Below, one piece after another: positions 19,601 to 35,570 of a DNA stretch of 64,000 bases; positions within the stretch are counted from its first letter, which is position 1; each line of letters starts with the position of its first letter. A program made the translations under genes and the position numbers. Origin of the DNA: Crambe crambe (lineage: Eukaryota; Porifera; Demospongiae; Poecilosclerida; Crambeidae); contig OZ004592.1 of the NCBI GenBank assembly GCA_963924555.1, forward strand, positions 372,001-436,000, given 5' to 3'. A model generated the notes under the pieces. The model saw nothing but the letters and a program-made list of their open reading frames with translations, had not been told where the DNA came from and did no database searches.

Positions 19601-20653
19601 GACTTCATTATGGATTCCACTGACACACTCAGAGAGAACTGATCTATCAGTTGTGGATTCCACACAGATTGCAGAGCAAGAGTCACAGAGACAGACATCC
19701 TCTCCCCCCTCACAATTATTCCAAGCCAATTAAACACTACAAGATTTTTAAAGGGGATTATCAAAAGAGGCACTAGGTAGACTTCACGTGATGTATAGTT
19801 ACTATATTTAGAATATAGCTAGCTGAATAAAGCAATGTGATTGATCAGTTATGTGACTTAGTCTTAGTCACCTTCGCATGTTTATTTTCTATGGTGAAAC
19901 AGCTTGGAAACAGCATGTTGCTATGGGTACTACGTTCTAAAAAGACTAAGGGGTCTAGAAACCCAAGGAGTAGCAGCTCAAGTGTAGCAAGAGTGCTACT
20001 AAGGGCTCCTAAATACCATCTCATTGATCAAGGTTTCCTAGTAAACCCCAGCCTTAACCCCTTTCTTTGCACCCCAGAGATACAAACACAGTACCTTCCA
20101 TCAGTGGAATACTGGAGCTCCATGATGACTCCTGAATGCCCCTTCATCACTGCGTAATTCTCACACTCTCCATACACATTCCAAAGGACTGCAATACAAC
20201 AACCAGCACAGCATTATAATAATACCAGGAGGTGGGAAATAATCACCCCCACTCCTTTTGTACTCACAGATAAGTCTGTCATGAGATGCCGATGCCAAAC
20301 TGGACCCTGTGGGGCTGAACTTGCATGATGTGATTTCACTCTAAACATTTGCATAAGCTAGCATTAATATGGGCAGATAAAATGGAGGACAAATGGGACA
20401 AGCACTTACCTCATGTCCACACAGCTGCATGATAGGAGCTTCCAATGATGAGGAACGCGGAGGGCCCTGGAGGAGTTGGGGAAGCTTTAGAGTGGGCTTT
20501 AATTAGGATAGCTACATCTCTTACGCTTTGAATAAGCTGTTTGGCTTTTTCACCACCGCTCACCGGCACCAAGTCTTGCCTCGGTCGTTTTGCACTCACT
20601 AGAGCACCAGTAAAACCCTCCATTGGGCGCTTCTGTTGTCCAGAAAAAGCCAT
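13614..20653 (-). CDS. SNRNP40: U5 snRNP 40 kDa WD40 protein
   Basis: WD40-repeat subunit of the U5 snRNP in the spliceosome. Twelve exons join exactly to 353 residues (human has about 357): 20653-20525, 20466-20410, 20340-20268, 20188-20095, 18356-18191, 18123-18070, 18017-17949, 17692-17572, 16775-16693, 16474-16413, 16017-15914 and 13663-13614. Diagnostic stretches include GPPRSSSLEAPIMQLCGHE, KKLKGHTSFVNS, LLVTGSDDGNIKVWDIRR, VISGGLENNIKVWDLRQ, LLSNAMDDTVRIWDIQPYAP, FEKNLLRCSWSPDGCKVAAG and SGSSDKTMYLGELQ. The last exon is only 50 nt and lies about 2.25 kb from its neighbour. It is recognised by family resemblance, a good acceptor and exact phase. Intron 4 is also long (about 1.7 kb). Confidence 0.95.
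13664..15913 (-). other. Long last intron of SNRNP40
   Basis: About 2.25 kb, by far the largest intron of this gene. It contains AT-rich and ATT/TTA microsatellite-like stretches (13735-13790). A 123-codon plus-strand frame at 14824-15195 matches no family I know and lacks an ATG-proximal context or splice support. No transposon ends or RNA genes were recognised. Confidence 0.55.
18357..20094 (-). other. Long intron 4 of SNRNP40
   Basis: About 1.7 kb of non-coding sequence between the exons ending DGRS and beginning MIFTC. It includes a 26-nt A run (18808-18833) and an A9T10-like tract near 18520-18542. I see no conserved frame, tRNA or clear transposon ends. Confidence 0.55.
18808..18833 (+). 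repeat. Poly(A) tract
   Basis: Uninterrupted run of about 26 A within SNRNP40 intron 4. It could be the tail of a retroposed fragment, but no target-site duplication was identified. Confidence 0.8.
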
Positions 20654-20763
20654 AGCTTACTTCTTCCTCTTACTCCTATATAATGCACACCTTGAAAATT
20701 CTTATGATGCGCACCTTGTCATTTAATTTTTATCAATTCTAAAATATAGTCTATGTCCAGAAG

Positions 20764-22655
20764 TTACAATGAGGATGAAGAAGAAGAAGCATCATCAGAG
20801 TTCCAGGACTGACCTTGCAAGGGAGGAGGTGGTGGTAATCTGATTTCACTCTCCTGAGGGATGAATCATGCCATTAATTGACATACACCTGATGGTTTAG
20901 CTCACTTCATCACTGTGTGGTAACTGAAGTGGTATAGGGGGTGCCAGTCCTCCCCATGTGTCATGTGACACAAGTGTGATCTCTGAAGAGGTCTCCTGAT
21001 TTCTCTCACTCTCTGTTGAAATAAATGACACTTTATACCTCTGCAACAGCACAGATTATAATGATACAATCTCTGTTGTTTTCCTTACCTCTTGCTTCCC
21101 ACTGTGGGAAGGATGCATGGCTGCCAACCTGAGAGGCACTCTCAAAGTCGAGACCGGAAAAGGTTCCACTGATAGTGCTACCCTTACCCAGAGCCCTGGC
21201 ACAGTATGCACAGAACATCACTTCCTGTGTCTCTGTCACAACTGAGATCTATGATGAAAAGAGGTAAGCCGAAAAACACATCGGATTTAAACTATTTCAG
21301 AGGAATGGATTCTTACTGGTTTCGTAGCATACTTTCCTCTGGTTACCTCCACACCTTCATCCCTCAGAGTCTCTGCATCCTCCAACAATTCTGTACCACT
21401 TTCACTTTCTGTACTTTCAGTCTCATCATGGTAACCCACTGAAAGAGGTGTGGAATCCCTTGTCTCCAGTAGCAACTTAGCATGGTGTGTTTTCTTGCTG
21501 TGTCTTGAACTAAAGTGGATAAGATTATTATTGTACCCTTTATAATAAACAAACTTACAATTTTTTCTCCTTGATGTCCTGGATATTAAGTAAAAGCTTT
21601 TCTTCTGAGGGAGGGACTTTGTCGTACTCTATATCATCGCTCAGTCCATCACTTGAGTCCACTTCGTGCACAATATTACTCTCCTCTTCTTCAGAATCAA
21701 CGTAAAATTGCTTCTGACTGGACTTATTTGCATCACCAAAAAACTCATCGATTTCTTCCACCTTTGCCTCTCTTTTACGAACACTAACAGCAGAGTCTTC
21801 TCCCTTGCTTTCGACAGGCTTAGCATGTTTCTTCAAAGAAGTGGTCGATTTTACTTTATCAGGTGACGGTAACTTGCTGCTTGAAGAAGTGGGCCCCTTA
21901 GCCGAGGTTTTTCCAGCCCTTGGGATGGCCGAGACCTTAGCAATGGATTTTCCACCACCAGAAGGAGCAGTGGATGGTCTAGTTGAAGAAGGCTTTCCAG
22001 CACTGGAAGGCCTCAAGATGCCCATTCTAATTTTGCTTCCAGAAACAGGTGTTTTACTCGAGGGACGTGTTCCACTACTGGTGACAGGCCGAGGAGTAGA
22101 AGAACCCTTTATGGGTGTGGTTTTAGTGGGTGTGGTCTTAGAAAGAGAAGATGCACTTGATGAAGACAGGCTAGACTTGGGCTTAATTGGACGTAATCCA
22201 CTGGTTGACTTGCTGAGGCGGTCAGACACAGGAGCTATGGATCAATAATGCACATGTAATAAATAGAATCTGCAGAGAACTAAGTGATTACATTTGGAAG
22301 TAACTGGAAGCCTAGAGGCAGCTGGTGTACCAGTGATCTCAATTCTGTGTCGAGGGACTCTAGCCAGAGGGATTTGAGAAGGTCCCAACTCCTATGCACA
22401 TCAAGCCAGTGAAGATAAAGTGATAGCTGGGTAATATAGTACCTTCTTCTTCCTACGATGAAGAATTTGCAGCTTTCCGATGAGAAACTCCAGAGGATCT
22501 GGTGGTAATTCCTTGATGACCTTCGACATCAAATCCTTTTAAAGCACACCAAATACCAGACATAGTCACATATATTTTCCTCACTAACATCTCACCTCAA
22601 ACAAGGAGGATATCTTGTACTTGGTGAGGTATGTCTGTACATTCTCTTCCTCCAT
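20764..22655 (-). CDS. C8orf34-like protein with RIIa docking domain
   Basis: Starts at 22655 (MEEENVQTYLTKYKISSLFE), followed by DLMSKVIKELPPDPLEFLIG. This is the helix-turn-helix pattern of the RIIa/Dpy-30 dimerisation-docking fold that binds A-kinase-anchor-type helices. A basic tail (HRRKKKV) and an exon with SQIPLARVPRHRIEITG come next. A long Ser/Thr/Lys/Pro-rich exon (22229-21555) ends in acidic DSEEEESNIVHEVDSSD. Further exons include ELLEDAETLRDEGVEV and a CxxC-containing segment, EVMFCAYCARALGKG, and the stop is near 20764. The order (RIIa domain, disordered region, LLED..LR.EGV, then C..CAR) resembles the vertebrate C8orf34 (VEST-1) protein, whose function is poorly known. Only about 76 bp separate its start from that of DLAT on the other strand. 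Confidence 0.7.
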
Positions 22656-22731
22656 TATTTTCGTCACGTGATATAAGGGGTTAAAGTTCAGTGTTGTATC
22701 TCTAGGCAGACTAGGAAGCTCGAAGGAAGCT
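22656..22731. promoter_or_regulatory. Very short divergent promoter region
   Basis: The start codons of the C8orf34-like gene (minus) and DLAT (plus) are separated by only 76 bp. Any core promoter must lie here or inside the flanking first exons. No TATA box is obvious. Inferred from gene arrangement only. Confidence 0.45.
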
Positions 22732-24904
22732 GTGAAGATGTATTCCTCAAGAGGGCTGCTACAGCTGTCCAGAACTTGTAGGATTAGCCTAAGTGGAGCC
22801 AGTAGGCGTACAATATGTCTCAGAGCTTCCAGGCTTGCTGCGGCGTGGTCACCACTGAGAACTACCCCCAGGAAGAGCAGTAGCATTGCCTCCACAGTGA
22901 GGGCGTTCCCTCGAGCACCTCCTGCAAGTGCTTGGATCTTCAGGAGGAGCTATGCAGGTGAGGAAAGATAGCTATCAGTCATACAAAGATACTTCATGGT
23001 CGTGACACTACAGACTTGCCTCCACACAGAGTGGTCACCCTTCCAGCCCTCTCCCCAACCATGGAGACAGGTTAGTGATAGTCCATGGACTAGCTAGCTC
23101 TTGAGGGTTTATTCCTTGCTGATATCTTTAGGTACTATTGTATCATGGGAGAAGGAGGAAGGAGATGAGTTGACAGAAGGTGACCTTTTGGCTACTATTG
23201 AGACTGATAAGGCCACGATGGATATGGAAACCCCAAGAGAAGGCTACTTGGCTAAAATCTTTCTCCCAGCTGGCAGTAAGGATATTCCTCTTGGAGAGGT
23301 TGGTCACATGACTCTCACATGACTTTCATATGAGTTTAATTTTTTGCAGCCAGTGTGTGTTATAGTGGAAGATGAAGGAGACATAGCTGCTTTCAAAGAC
23401 TTCCAGCCACCAGCAGGCAAGCCATCGACAAGCAAAAAAGCACCAACACCTCAAGAAGAACCAGCCACAGTTGCACCTACACCTACCCCTACCACCCCCT
23501 CACATCCCACCTCTCCTCCTCCTCCTCCTGTTTCTAGGGGAGCAGCTGGGAGAATATTTGCCAGTCCCTTTGCAAAGGCAGTAGCTGCAGAACAAGGAGT
23601 GGACCTGACAGTAAGTAATTCCTCCTTCTCCTCTCCCCTCTTCATCCTCCCTCCTTCCCCCTTCCCTCCCCTCTTCTCTTTCCCCTCTCCTCCCCTCCCT
23701 CCCTCCCCCCCCTCCATTTCCCCTCAGACGGTGCAAGGAACAGGAGCTGATGGTCGGATAGTATCACGTGATGTGATGAGTAGCCAACCCTCTGCATCTG
23801 CCATGGCTCCATCTCCGGGGGCCACCTACACAGATATCGATCTCTCCAACATGAGGAAGGTCAGCCTGACCATCATGTGGGGGGAACCCCCTGTCATTAT
23901 ATCATGTGCTACAGACCATAGCCAAGAGACTGCAGGAGTCCAAGCAAAACATTCCTCACTACTACCTCACAGTGGACGTCAACATGACCAAAGTCCTCAG
24001 GTAATCCATCTACAGTAGGGCCTCCGAATAATGGACTCAGCCCTTTGTTAAAATTGTCTTTCGTTTTTCCTCGGAGGTTCCACTCTAGTAGTCATAGGAC
24101 ATAATCATAATCTGTTCCATTTGTACAGGATTCGTGAGCAAATCAATGAGACACACCAAGGAGACTTGAAGCTCTCTCCCAATGACTTTGTCATCAAAGC
24201 AGCAGCACTGGCTCTGAGGAAAGTGCCCGAGGCGAACTCCAGCTGGATGGAGACTTTCGTCAGACAGAATCACAACATTGATATCAGTGTTGCTGTCAGC
24301 ACTGATGGAGGACTCATCACTCCAATCGTGTTTGCAGCTGATAGCAAGGTGAGGAAAACAAAGGTGCTATACACCGTCTCTTGTTTGAACTTTGGCCTTT
24401 TCTTTCCAGGGTTTGAGGGCCATCAACCAGGATGTGATTCAGCTAGCAGAGAAGGCAAGGAGTGGGAAGCTTCAACCAGCCGAGTTCATGGGAGGTACTT
24501 TCACCATCTCCAACCTTGGCATGTATGGAGTCAAACAATTCACTGCTATTATCAACCCACCACAAGTAAGGAATCATTCACACCTTCCTCACTAAATTCT
24601 TCACCATTTTTCTTCTTCTCCCTCAGTCTTGCATCCTTGCTGTTGGTGCTTGTGAAAAGAGATTTGTTCCATTGACACCATCCAACAACACCGATGATGA
24701 TGACATCATGTGAGCCAGTTATTTAATCATGCATGTGATAAACATTGTGACCACACTGGCATATGTAGGGATGATGATGATGTGTGTGACATGATGACCG
24801 TGACAATGAGTTGTGACCATCGGGTGGTGGACGGGGCAGTGGGAGCTCAGTGGTTGGCTGCCTTCAAGTCGTATCTGGAGAACCCCAGCACCATGCTACT
24901 CTAG
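22732..24904 (+). CDS. DLAT: Dihydrolipoamide acetyltransferase (PDH E2), one lipoyl domain
   Basis: Core E2 of the mitochondrial pyruvate dehydrogenase complex; it transfers acetyl groups to CoA. Ten exons join in phase to 507 residues. The first exon is Arg/Ser-rich, like a mitochondrial presequence. One lipoyl domain follows ([20 protein letters not shown]), with the lipoylated lysine in [11 protein letters not shown] Pro/Thr/Ala linker leads to the peripheral-subunit-binding domain ([31 protein letters not shown]). The catalytic domain ends with the active-site motif SCDHRVVDG. The intact His and Asp in that motif argue for E2 and against the E3-binding protein PDHX. Vertebrate E2 has two lipoyl domains; only one is present here. 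Intron 6 carries a short inverted-repeat element. Confidence 0.95.
24011..24090. mobile_element. Short MITE-like element in DLAT intron
   Basis: About 80 bp bounded by imperfect inverted repeats: TACAGTAGGGCCTCCGA on the left, and a right end that reads TACTAGAGTGGAACCTCCGA on the minus strand. The ends resemble those of the element at 33651-33813 and the CAGT..AACCTC type of pogo/Tc1-like termini. It has no coding capacity. Confidence 0.65.
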
Positions 24905-25039
24905 CATGGCTCTAATTATAATATTATATTGCCATTTATATACTACCTCTTAGCCTATCTATCTTGTTCCATTTCAAACTGCAATTTTTAGCATTGTTAA
25001 TAATTCAATGTATTTAATAGACAGGTAGAATTGTTTTTA

Positions 25040-27840
25040 CTAACTGTAAGAATTTGCTTTGTGTTTTGGAAGGAAGCTGAAGTTTCCTGGTGCAGGTCCC
25101 AGAAGCATCTCACTGCAGTAAATGGAGTAGTAGTACAATAAAGGAGAAGTCTTGATCTGAGGACTTTCACTTGCCTTATTTTTATCCAGTCTTGGCAGTT
25201 ATTAGAGGCCATGAGGGTCTCCAGGTCGTCCCTCCCCCAGTAGTAAGGAGGACGCTGGTTGATCTTCTGTGGAGGGCGTTCCAATAACCCCACAGGAATG
25301 TACCTACATATCGTGCAGTTAGAGGAAGTATGAAGCCACGTGGACCCTCCATTATGGTGGTGATACCTGTGCAAGAAGCTGAGCCACTCGAGGAGGAACT
25401 TGCGAGTGTTCTCCACACCCTGAGTGTCTGATCCCCAGTGCTCTAGTCCATAGTTGGTGTAGCGACGAAGGATGTCCAATCGCTCGCTTGACCTGATGTC
25501 CCAATGTCTCTGTTCTTTGATCTCTGTGAACACCCATGGCTTAATCAGTGCACCCCTGAGTAAATTAGTGTTAATTAGATAGTCATTTATATGATGACCC
25601 TTACCTCGCTATCATACAACCAGCCACTCCACTCTCTCTGCAGAAGGTGTTATAGTCTTCATATGATAACACATCACCATTGCCTGTAAATTATCAACTA
25701 AACCTTTTGTATTACAGACACTTCACTTTGCCCTCACCAAATAGTGGCATTGTTCCAGCTGCTTCCACACAAGACCGGATATATTCCCAGTCTGCTAATT
25801 TTGTGTAGCGCTGTTCTCGGGAGCGACCGTGGACCTGGAGACCCCACAATACCACTATTCCATAAATATACAAACTCTTTTTGACCTTTGACCTCACCGT
25901 AACCAGGGAGACACCCCACTCTTTCAATTTGGGCACCAATTTATGCGCATTCCAATTTTTCTTGTGAATGCCCGCCCTCATCTTCACGGTGAGAGGACAG
26001 TCCAACACCTCCACCATGCCACGCACTATACCTTCAAAACGAGTCTGACGACCCATCAGAGCTGACCCTGCCCCCTGAAGGGAAAATTAGAATTTCAGAT
26101 ACTTTAGTACAGTGGGAATACTCTCTTCTGGAGGTTATTTAGTATACAAAGATCGTCCCACTATATTCTTGTAGGATTACATCATACAGACCTTCTGGAA
26201 GACGAGGTCAATGGGGCAGCCAGTGTTAACATCCACAAAATCAACTGTCGTGTGATTATTGATGAGCTCGGCACATTTGGTCATGGTGTCTGCATGAGCC
26301 CCACAAACTTGGACCCCAAATAAGTCCTCTGATTGGTGCCGCTTCAGTAGTGCCCACTCACCCTGCTTCCCCTGTGATGTCACATGATATCACATGATCA
26401 CTGCAGCTGTATCATGTCATGTGATGTGTTTGTACTTGGAGTAAATTTGTACTCATAGCCATCTCCCCACAAGTAATGTCTGCTCCAAACTCTTTACACA
26501 CTCTCCGAAATGGAAGATTTCCTGTCTGAAAGGATGAACATTTACACCGACATGGAAGGAACAGGAAAATGGGGCACTTACAGTCGTAAGGGGAGCTAGG
26601 AACAGCTTTCCTCTGAAATCAATCTAATAAACACATGCATACAAGTGAAAAAAAAAATCACATAACTTACTGTTTTCTTTTCATCGTTTCTCAATCTGAT
26701 CTCTCCTTCATCAGTTACTGCTCCACTAGTGGACTCCTTGCCATCCACTTGTGATGTACACACTTTTTCTTTTCCTTCCTCCCTCTTACCATGAGTTTCA
26801 ACATCCTCTTTACCAACCTCACACCCTCCACCTTCAGTGTGTTCTCTTCTGATCTGCTTCTCCTCTCTAACATCACCTTCTCTGACCTGTGTCTCTCCCT
26901 TTTCTCTTTCCTCTGCATCACCTTGGACCAGTCTCTCTCCACACATCACCCCAACATCACCATTCTCTCCTCTCCTCTGCACCTTTCCACACACCACTCC
27001 AGCATCACCATTCTCTTCTCTCATCTCCACCTCTCCACACACCACTCCAGCATCACCATTCTCTTCTCTTCTCTGCACTTCTCCACACACCACTCCAGCA
27101 TCACTATTCTCTCCTCTCCTCTCCATCTCTCCACACTCCTTTATCACTTCTGATTCCTTTGATTTCCTTAGCCTCTCCAAATATCTCTCACTACGTTCAA
27201 ACACCACCTTCCTCTTCCTCAAGTTCTCCTGCAATGTCTTTGAGAGGAGATTCAATGTGGACCCTTGGAGAGTAGGATCATGAACCCCTTCCTTCACCAA
27301 ATTGACAAACTCCGAGGTCACATGACTGGCACTGAAGCGACAGGCCATTCCATAGGGACACAATCCATGGGACTCAAATACGTAACAGTGGTCTGAAATA
27401 TCCGGAGGTTTCTCTGACATGAACTTGACTAGATCATGCATGTAACGACACTTTTCCCCAAAGCGGCAAGAAGCAGTACTGCTTGCTTCGGGGGTACGAA
27501 GATCATAGAGACTTGGACATAACATCTCCGAAAAGTTGATTCTTGCAGGCCGTGGACGATGTTTATTCTGGCCACGCCTTCTTTTTTTGGCTGGAGGTGG
27601 TTGTGATTCTCCACCTTCAGATTTGTCCTCGTGACTACCACGTGAGTGTGGGATGATGAACCTGGGGGAAATGCCAAGCAAATATTTAATAGACTCACAT
27701 AATTACGTTCCCTTTAACACTTGCTCTGCTTTGATGAGGGCTACTCCTGCAAGATTCAACTCTTTATCACGTGATAAATTAGCCACTTCAGTTCCATGTT
27801 CCTGGGAATCTATTTCTGCACTTGAAGTCTCCTCAGCCAT
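25040..27840 (-). CDS. DUS3L: tRNA-dihydrouridine(47) synthase 3-like
   Basis: Flavoenzyme that reduces uridine 47 in the variable loop of tRNAs. The start at 27840 opens [16 protein letters not shown]. The next exon has a basic stretch ([20 protein letters not shown]) and two CCCH zinc fingers ([12 protein letters not shown] and [15 protein letters not shown]). A Glu/Arg-rich region with 16-residue tandem repeats follows. The Dus TIM-barrel domain includes [72 protein letters not shown] and a C-terminal helical part ([14 protein letters not shown], ending NSYS). The NTGCP catalytic-cysteine motif and MRAG/HGR flavin-site motifs are present. The gene is tail-to-tail with DLAT (135 bp) and head-to-head with RFC1 (209 bp). 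Confidence 0.93.
26935..27135 (-). repeat. 48-bp coding tandem repeat in DUS3L
   Basis: About four imperfect copies of a 48-bp unit encoding a 16-residue repeat of the type [16 protein letters not shown]. They lie between the zinc fingers and the synthase domain. The opposite strand is therefore open for long Ser/His/Thr-rich frames, which are shadows. Confidence 0.85.
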
Positions 27841-28049
27841 AATGAACGCATGTACTTACTCATAGTGGGTAAGGTGTCAACAATATTATAAACACAATAG
27901 ACGGTCACCATGTGGAAATTTTTGCTCAACTCATTTTTTGACTATACAACTTAGAGCTACCTTTTACTCCATTGACTAGATCCTTACGGAGAGATCGATT
28001 GTGTGAGACTAAGCTCAGACTGAATCAGACGAACACTTTAAGGCTCACA

Positions 28050-32942
<4,893 letters not shown>

Positions 32943-33650
32943 ATAATATCTCCAAACTCAATTACCTCTCAACTGTTAGTTCTTTTCCTTTGTATGTATG
33001 TATGTATGTATGTATGAGCTGTTTCATTCATTCTTTCGTTCTTTTCTTGGCTACATGTATTAAAGCATTCTCATTTGAGGCTAGTGGTACTATTAAGCTT
33101 TTATATCCATTTATCAGAGAGTACGACAGGATCATACTCTCTGAGTAGGGATGGCACAGATTTTCACACTGGAATACTTCTACTGTGACTTTAAAACAAA
33201 ACACTAGGACTCAAATATAAAGAGCAGAAGACAAAGTCACACTAAATTGAAAAAAAGAGGGGGTCCTGAACCCCCTTTGTATCAGGGACGGCTATAATTA
33301 CCCAACTACTTTCACTCCCCTCAATAGGAGCAGTCACAGAACATTCAAAGGGGAATGAAGTTAGTTGGGTGTAGTTATTGAGTAACTTGTTCATTTTTTG
33401 AACCTTCTACCCAGCTCCTTGTTTTCCTTTACTGTTTATTGTGCCACCTACTGCATGCTGTGACTATACGAGTACTTGATAGTTGATACAGCAAAACCAA
33501 ATATTAGTGTAAATCTAATTATAAGTAAGTAAAATTGTGTAAACACATTATTTTTCCAATGCAACAGCATCATAACGAGATATCAGCAAATAAAAAGCTA
33601 GTTATAAACATAAGGGCAGTGTTTTATTCGCTTCTACATTGTGTATTAAA
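32943..33650. other. Gene-free stretch downstream of RFC1
   Basis: Contains an (ATGT)n microsatellite at about 32993-33016 and otherwise AT-rich unique sequence. No gene, RNA or clear transposon is seen here. The RFC1 3' end must lie at its left. Confidence 0.55.
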
Positions 33651-33813
33651 TGACCTCTGAATAAAGGTCACCTCTCTATAAAGGACAATTTCAGTGGCCC
33701 CAGATTGTCCATTATTCAGAGGTTCCAAAGTACTATGGTGGGACAGCAACAAGTGTCCTTTACAGAGAGGTGTGCTTTATTTGGAGTGTCCATTATTCGG
33801 AGGTTCCACTGTA
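33651..33813. mobile_element. MITE-like element with CAGTGGAACCTC-type ends
   Basis: The right end reads, on the minus strand, TACAGTGGAACCTCCGAATA. The left end (TGACCTCTGAATAAAGGTCA) is a degenerate counterpart. An internal copy of the same terminus (GTCCATTATTCAGAGGTTCC, 33706-33725) suggests one element inserted in another or a tandem duplication. The inner arms (CCTCTCTATAAAGGACA against TGTCCTTTACAGAGAGG) also pair. No open reading frame of a transposase is present. The ends look like those of non-autonomous pogo/Tc1-mariner elements (inference). Confidence 0.65.
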
Positions 33814-34442
33814 AGGCCACTACAACTTGTTTTCCTGTTTCTGGTCGGCCGCCCGCATATTTTAGAACAAATTGGGAAACACGCGGTATGCGCATGCGTA
33901 GTAGCCTGCAGTAAAGCAGCTCGTTGTGGGAAGTGACTTCTATGCACCTGATCCCTGAATATTTAACTGTGAAAATAAATATCTAGGATCAATTTCTTAG
34001 TAATCTTTTGATAGCAGCCACAGCTACAGTGACAATGTAGCTAGAGCATTTATAGCTAGACTTAAATATGCTTTTTGTTTTTGTTTTAGCAAACAGCTTT
34101 AGTGAATTGCAGTGTTCTTTGTCAATCTAATAATCTATCCTTGGAAGATTCTTGCAGTGAACAGTACATCAATATATCCACTGATATGTATCTACAGTGC
34201 CTCGTCTGTAGAGCCTGCTCCAGATGCTGACTATTTATACCTCAATGCAAAGACTGTACTGGTCCTCGTTATAATTTATACAGTACAAGATTTTATAGTA
34301 TCAGTGATTGTGTGATTGTTTATACAAGTACAAGAGATCATGTAACTATTAGTTGCTAGCGAGCTGTAATGCTAAAACTCCACCCACCCGCATCAATTGT
34401 GGGAAAATCCCAGACCAGAAACAGGAAATCAAGTTGTAGTGG
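33814..34442. other. Gene-free stretch between MITE and pseudogene
   Basis: No reading frame or RNA gene supported. AT-rich from 33960 on. Confidence 0.5.
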
Positions 34443-35570
34443 CCTAATGGCGTCTCTTCATTAGGACCAGGTGTGTCATACTTGGTTGGTAGGAAATGTT
34501 CATTGGTTTTTTTCAACTCGTCCAGTATCTTTGCAAGGACATCATCTTTCTTTTCCTCTTTATCATAAAACAGTAGATCTCGCCTGTACCATGACCCAAA
34601 GAGTAGAATCAGAGTTGGTAGGAGTGTTAGTATGGTTTTTCAATTGGTCAGTGTTGCTGTATTGTTCAGTATGCTTAAAGAAAAGTTCAGAAAGTATATA
34701 TAGCAGTAATATTAGAGCTATCAATAGACAGAGTATTCCCAGAGGCATGAGCGTTACTATTGTCAGTTTGAAAACACCTACAATGTTGGCCAAATTTTTC
34801 TATCTTGTTTTTGCTCTTCTATTTGCCTCTCTTCTTTCCAGAAGCTATTCTCCCTGAGGCAATGTTCATAGCATGCATCTTTCCAGTGTTGGCAGCATGC
34901 ACAGAAAATTCACAGTTGCAAAATTCAGAGGCAATAATACTATGCCTTTCCCAAGGGCCTGTCTTTACACATGTAAAAGCATCCCTCAAGATAATATAAA
35001 AGCAAGGCTGCTAGTGAGTTGATGTAGTGAGGATGAAGGGAAGTCGAGTGAGTGTCCGAATGGGGTATAAGTAGTACACCAAGATATATGAAGATGAGTA
35101 CAATGAGGAAGCTAAGTCCAAACATTGATAGTAGTAGGAACAAAAAAAAAAAAGAAAAGAAGAGAAGACTCTTTTGCATCTTCCAGTGCAACATTGTGCT
35201 GGTGTATGAGTGAAGTGGTGGTTACAATAATTGAGCAATGTGAAAAATAGTGCCTATAAGTAGCTAAATAATAAAGTCCTCCAAATACTGAAATAATTGG
35301 CAGAGAGCCCCAATAATGGAAATATATCTCTGGTTTGTATATATGCTGATCTACATCTACTATGGATATATAAATGTAAGGAAGAAATCTATTGCACAGA
35401 AGATAGAAGGTACCAATACCAAGAAATTGCATACCAACCACTCACCTGTAATTGTAATTGGTATCCAAATGATTCTGGTGTTTGCACTAGCTGGCGATTG
35501 CGTAAGTGGTAGACGAACGAGATACAAATTTTAACTTGTCCCGGTTTCACTTTATAGGCCACAGGTTACC
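34443..35570 (-). pseudogene. Degraded copy of the neighbouring 7-TM protein gene
   Basis: Reads parallel to the intact gene at 36130-37727 over most of its length but in broken frames. Recognisable pieces, in order on the minus strand, are: the N-domain end near 35460-35570 (PGQVKI-type), YKPEIYFHYWGSLPIISVFG, HTPAQCCTGRCKRV, YILVYYLYPIRTLTRLPF then a frame change to YINSLAALLLYYLEGCFYMC, then the LYLLI..ILLL..L helix region and the C-terminal Tyr-Arg-Arg-Asp-Leu-Leu-like segment near 34570. Frameshifts occur around the A/T-rich run at 35140-35165 and elsewhere, and parts of TM2-TM3 are missing. Probably a tandem duplicate that decayed. Confidence 0.8.

Noticed and set aside
21805-22248. 147-codon plus-strand frame rich in Gly/Val/Leu
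   Set aside because: Antisense of the Ser/Thr/Pro/Lys-rich exon of the C8orf34-like gene.
22584-22895. Longer N-terminus for the C8orf34-like protein (103-codon frame from 22895)
   Set aside because: It would run through the DLAT first exon in antisense; the ATG at 22655 gives exactly the RIIa-domain start.
26791-27283. Overlapping Ser/His/Thr-rich plus-strand frames of 120-148 codons
   Set aside because: Complement of the DUS3L 48-bp repeat and charged linker; the minus-strand frame is the conserved one.
33694-33936. Two overlapping plus-strand frames of 69-80 codons
   Set aside because: They translate through the MITE termini; no domain and no splice context.
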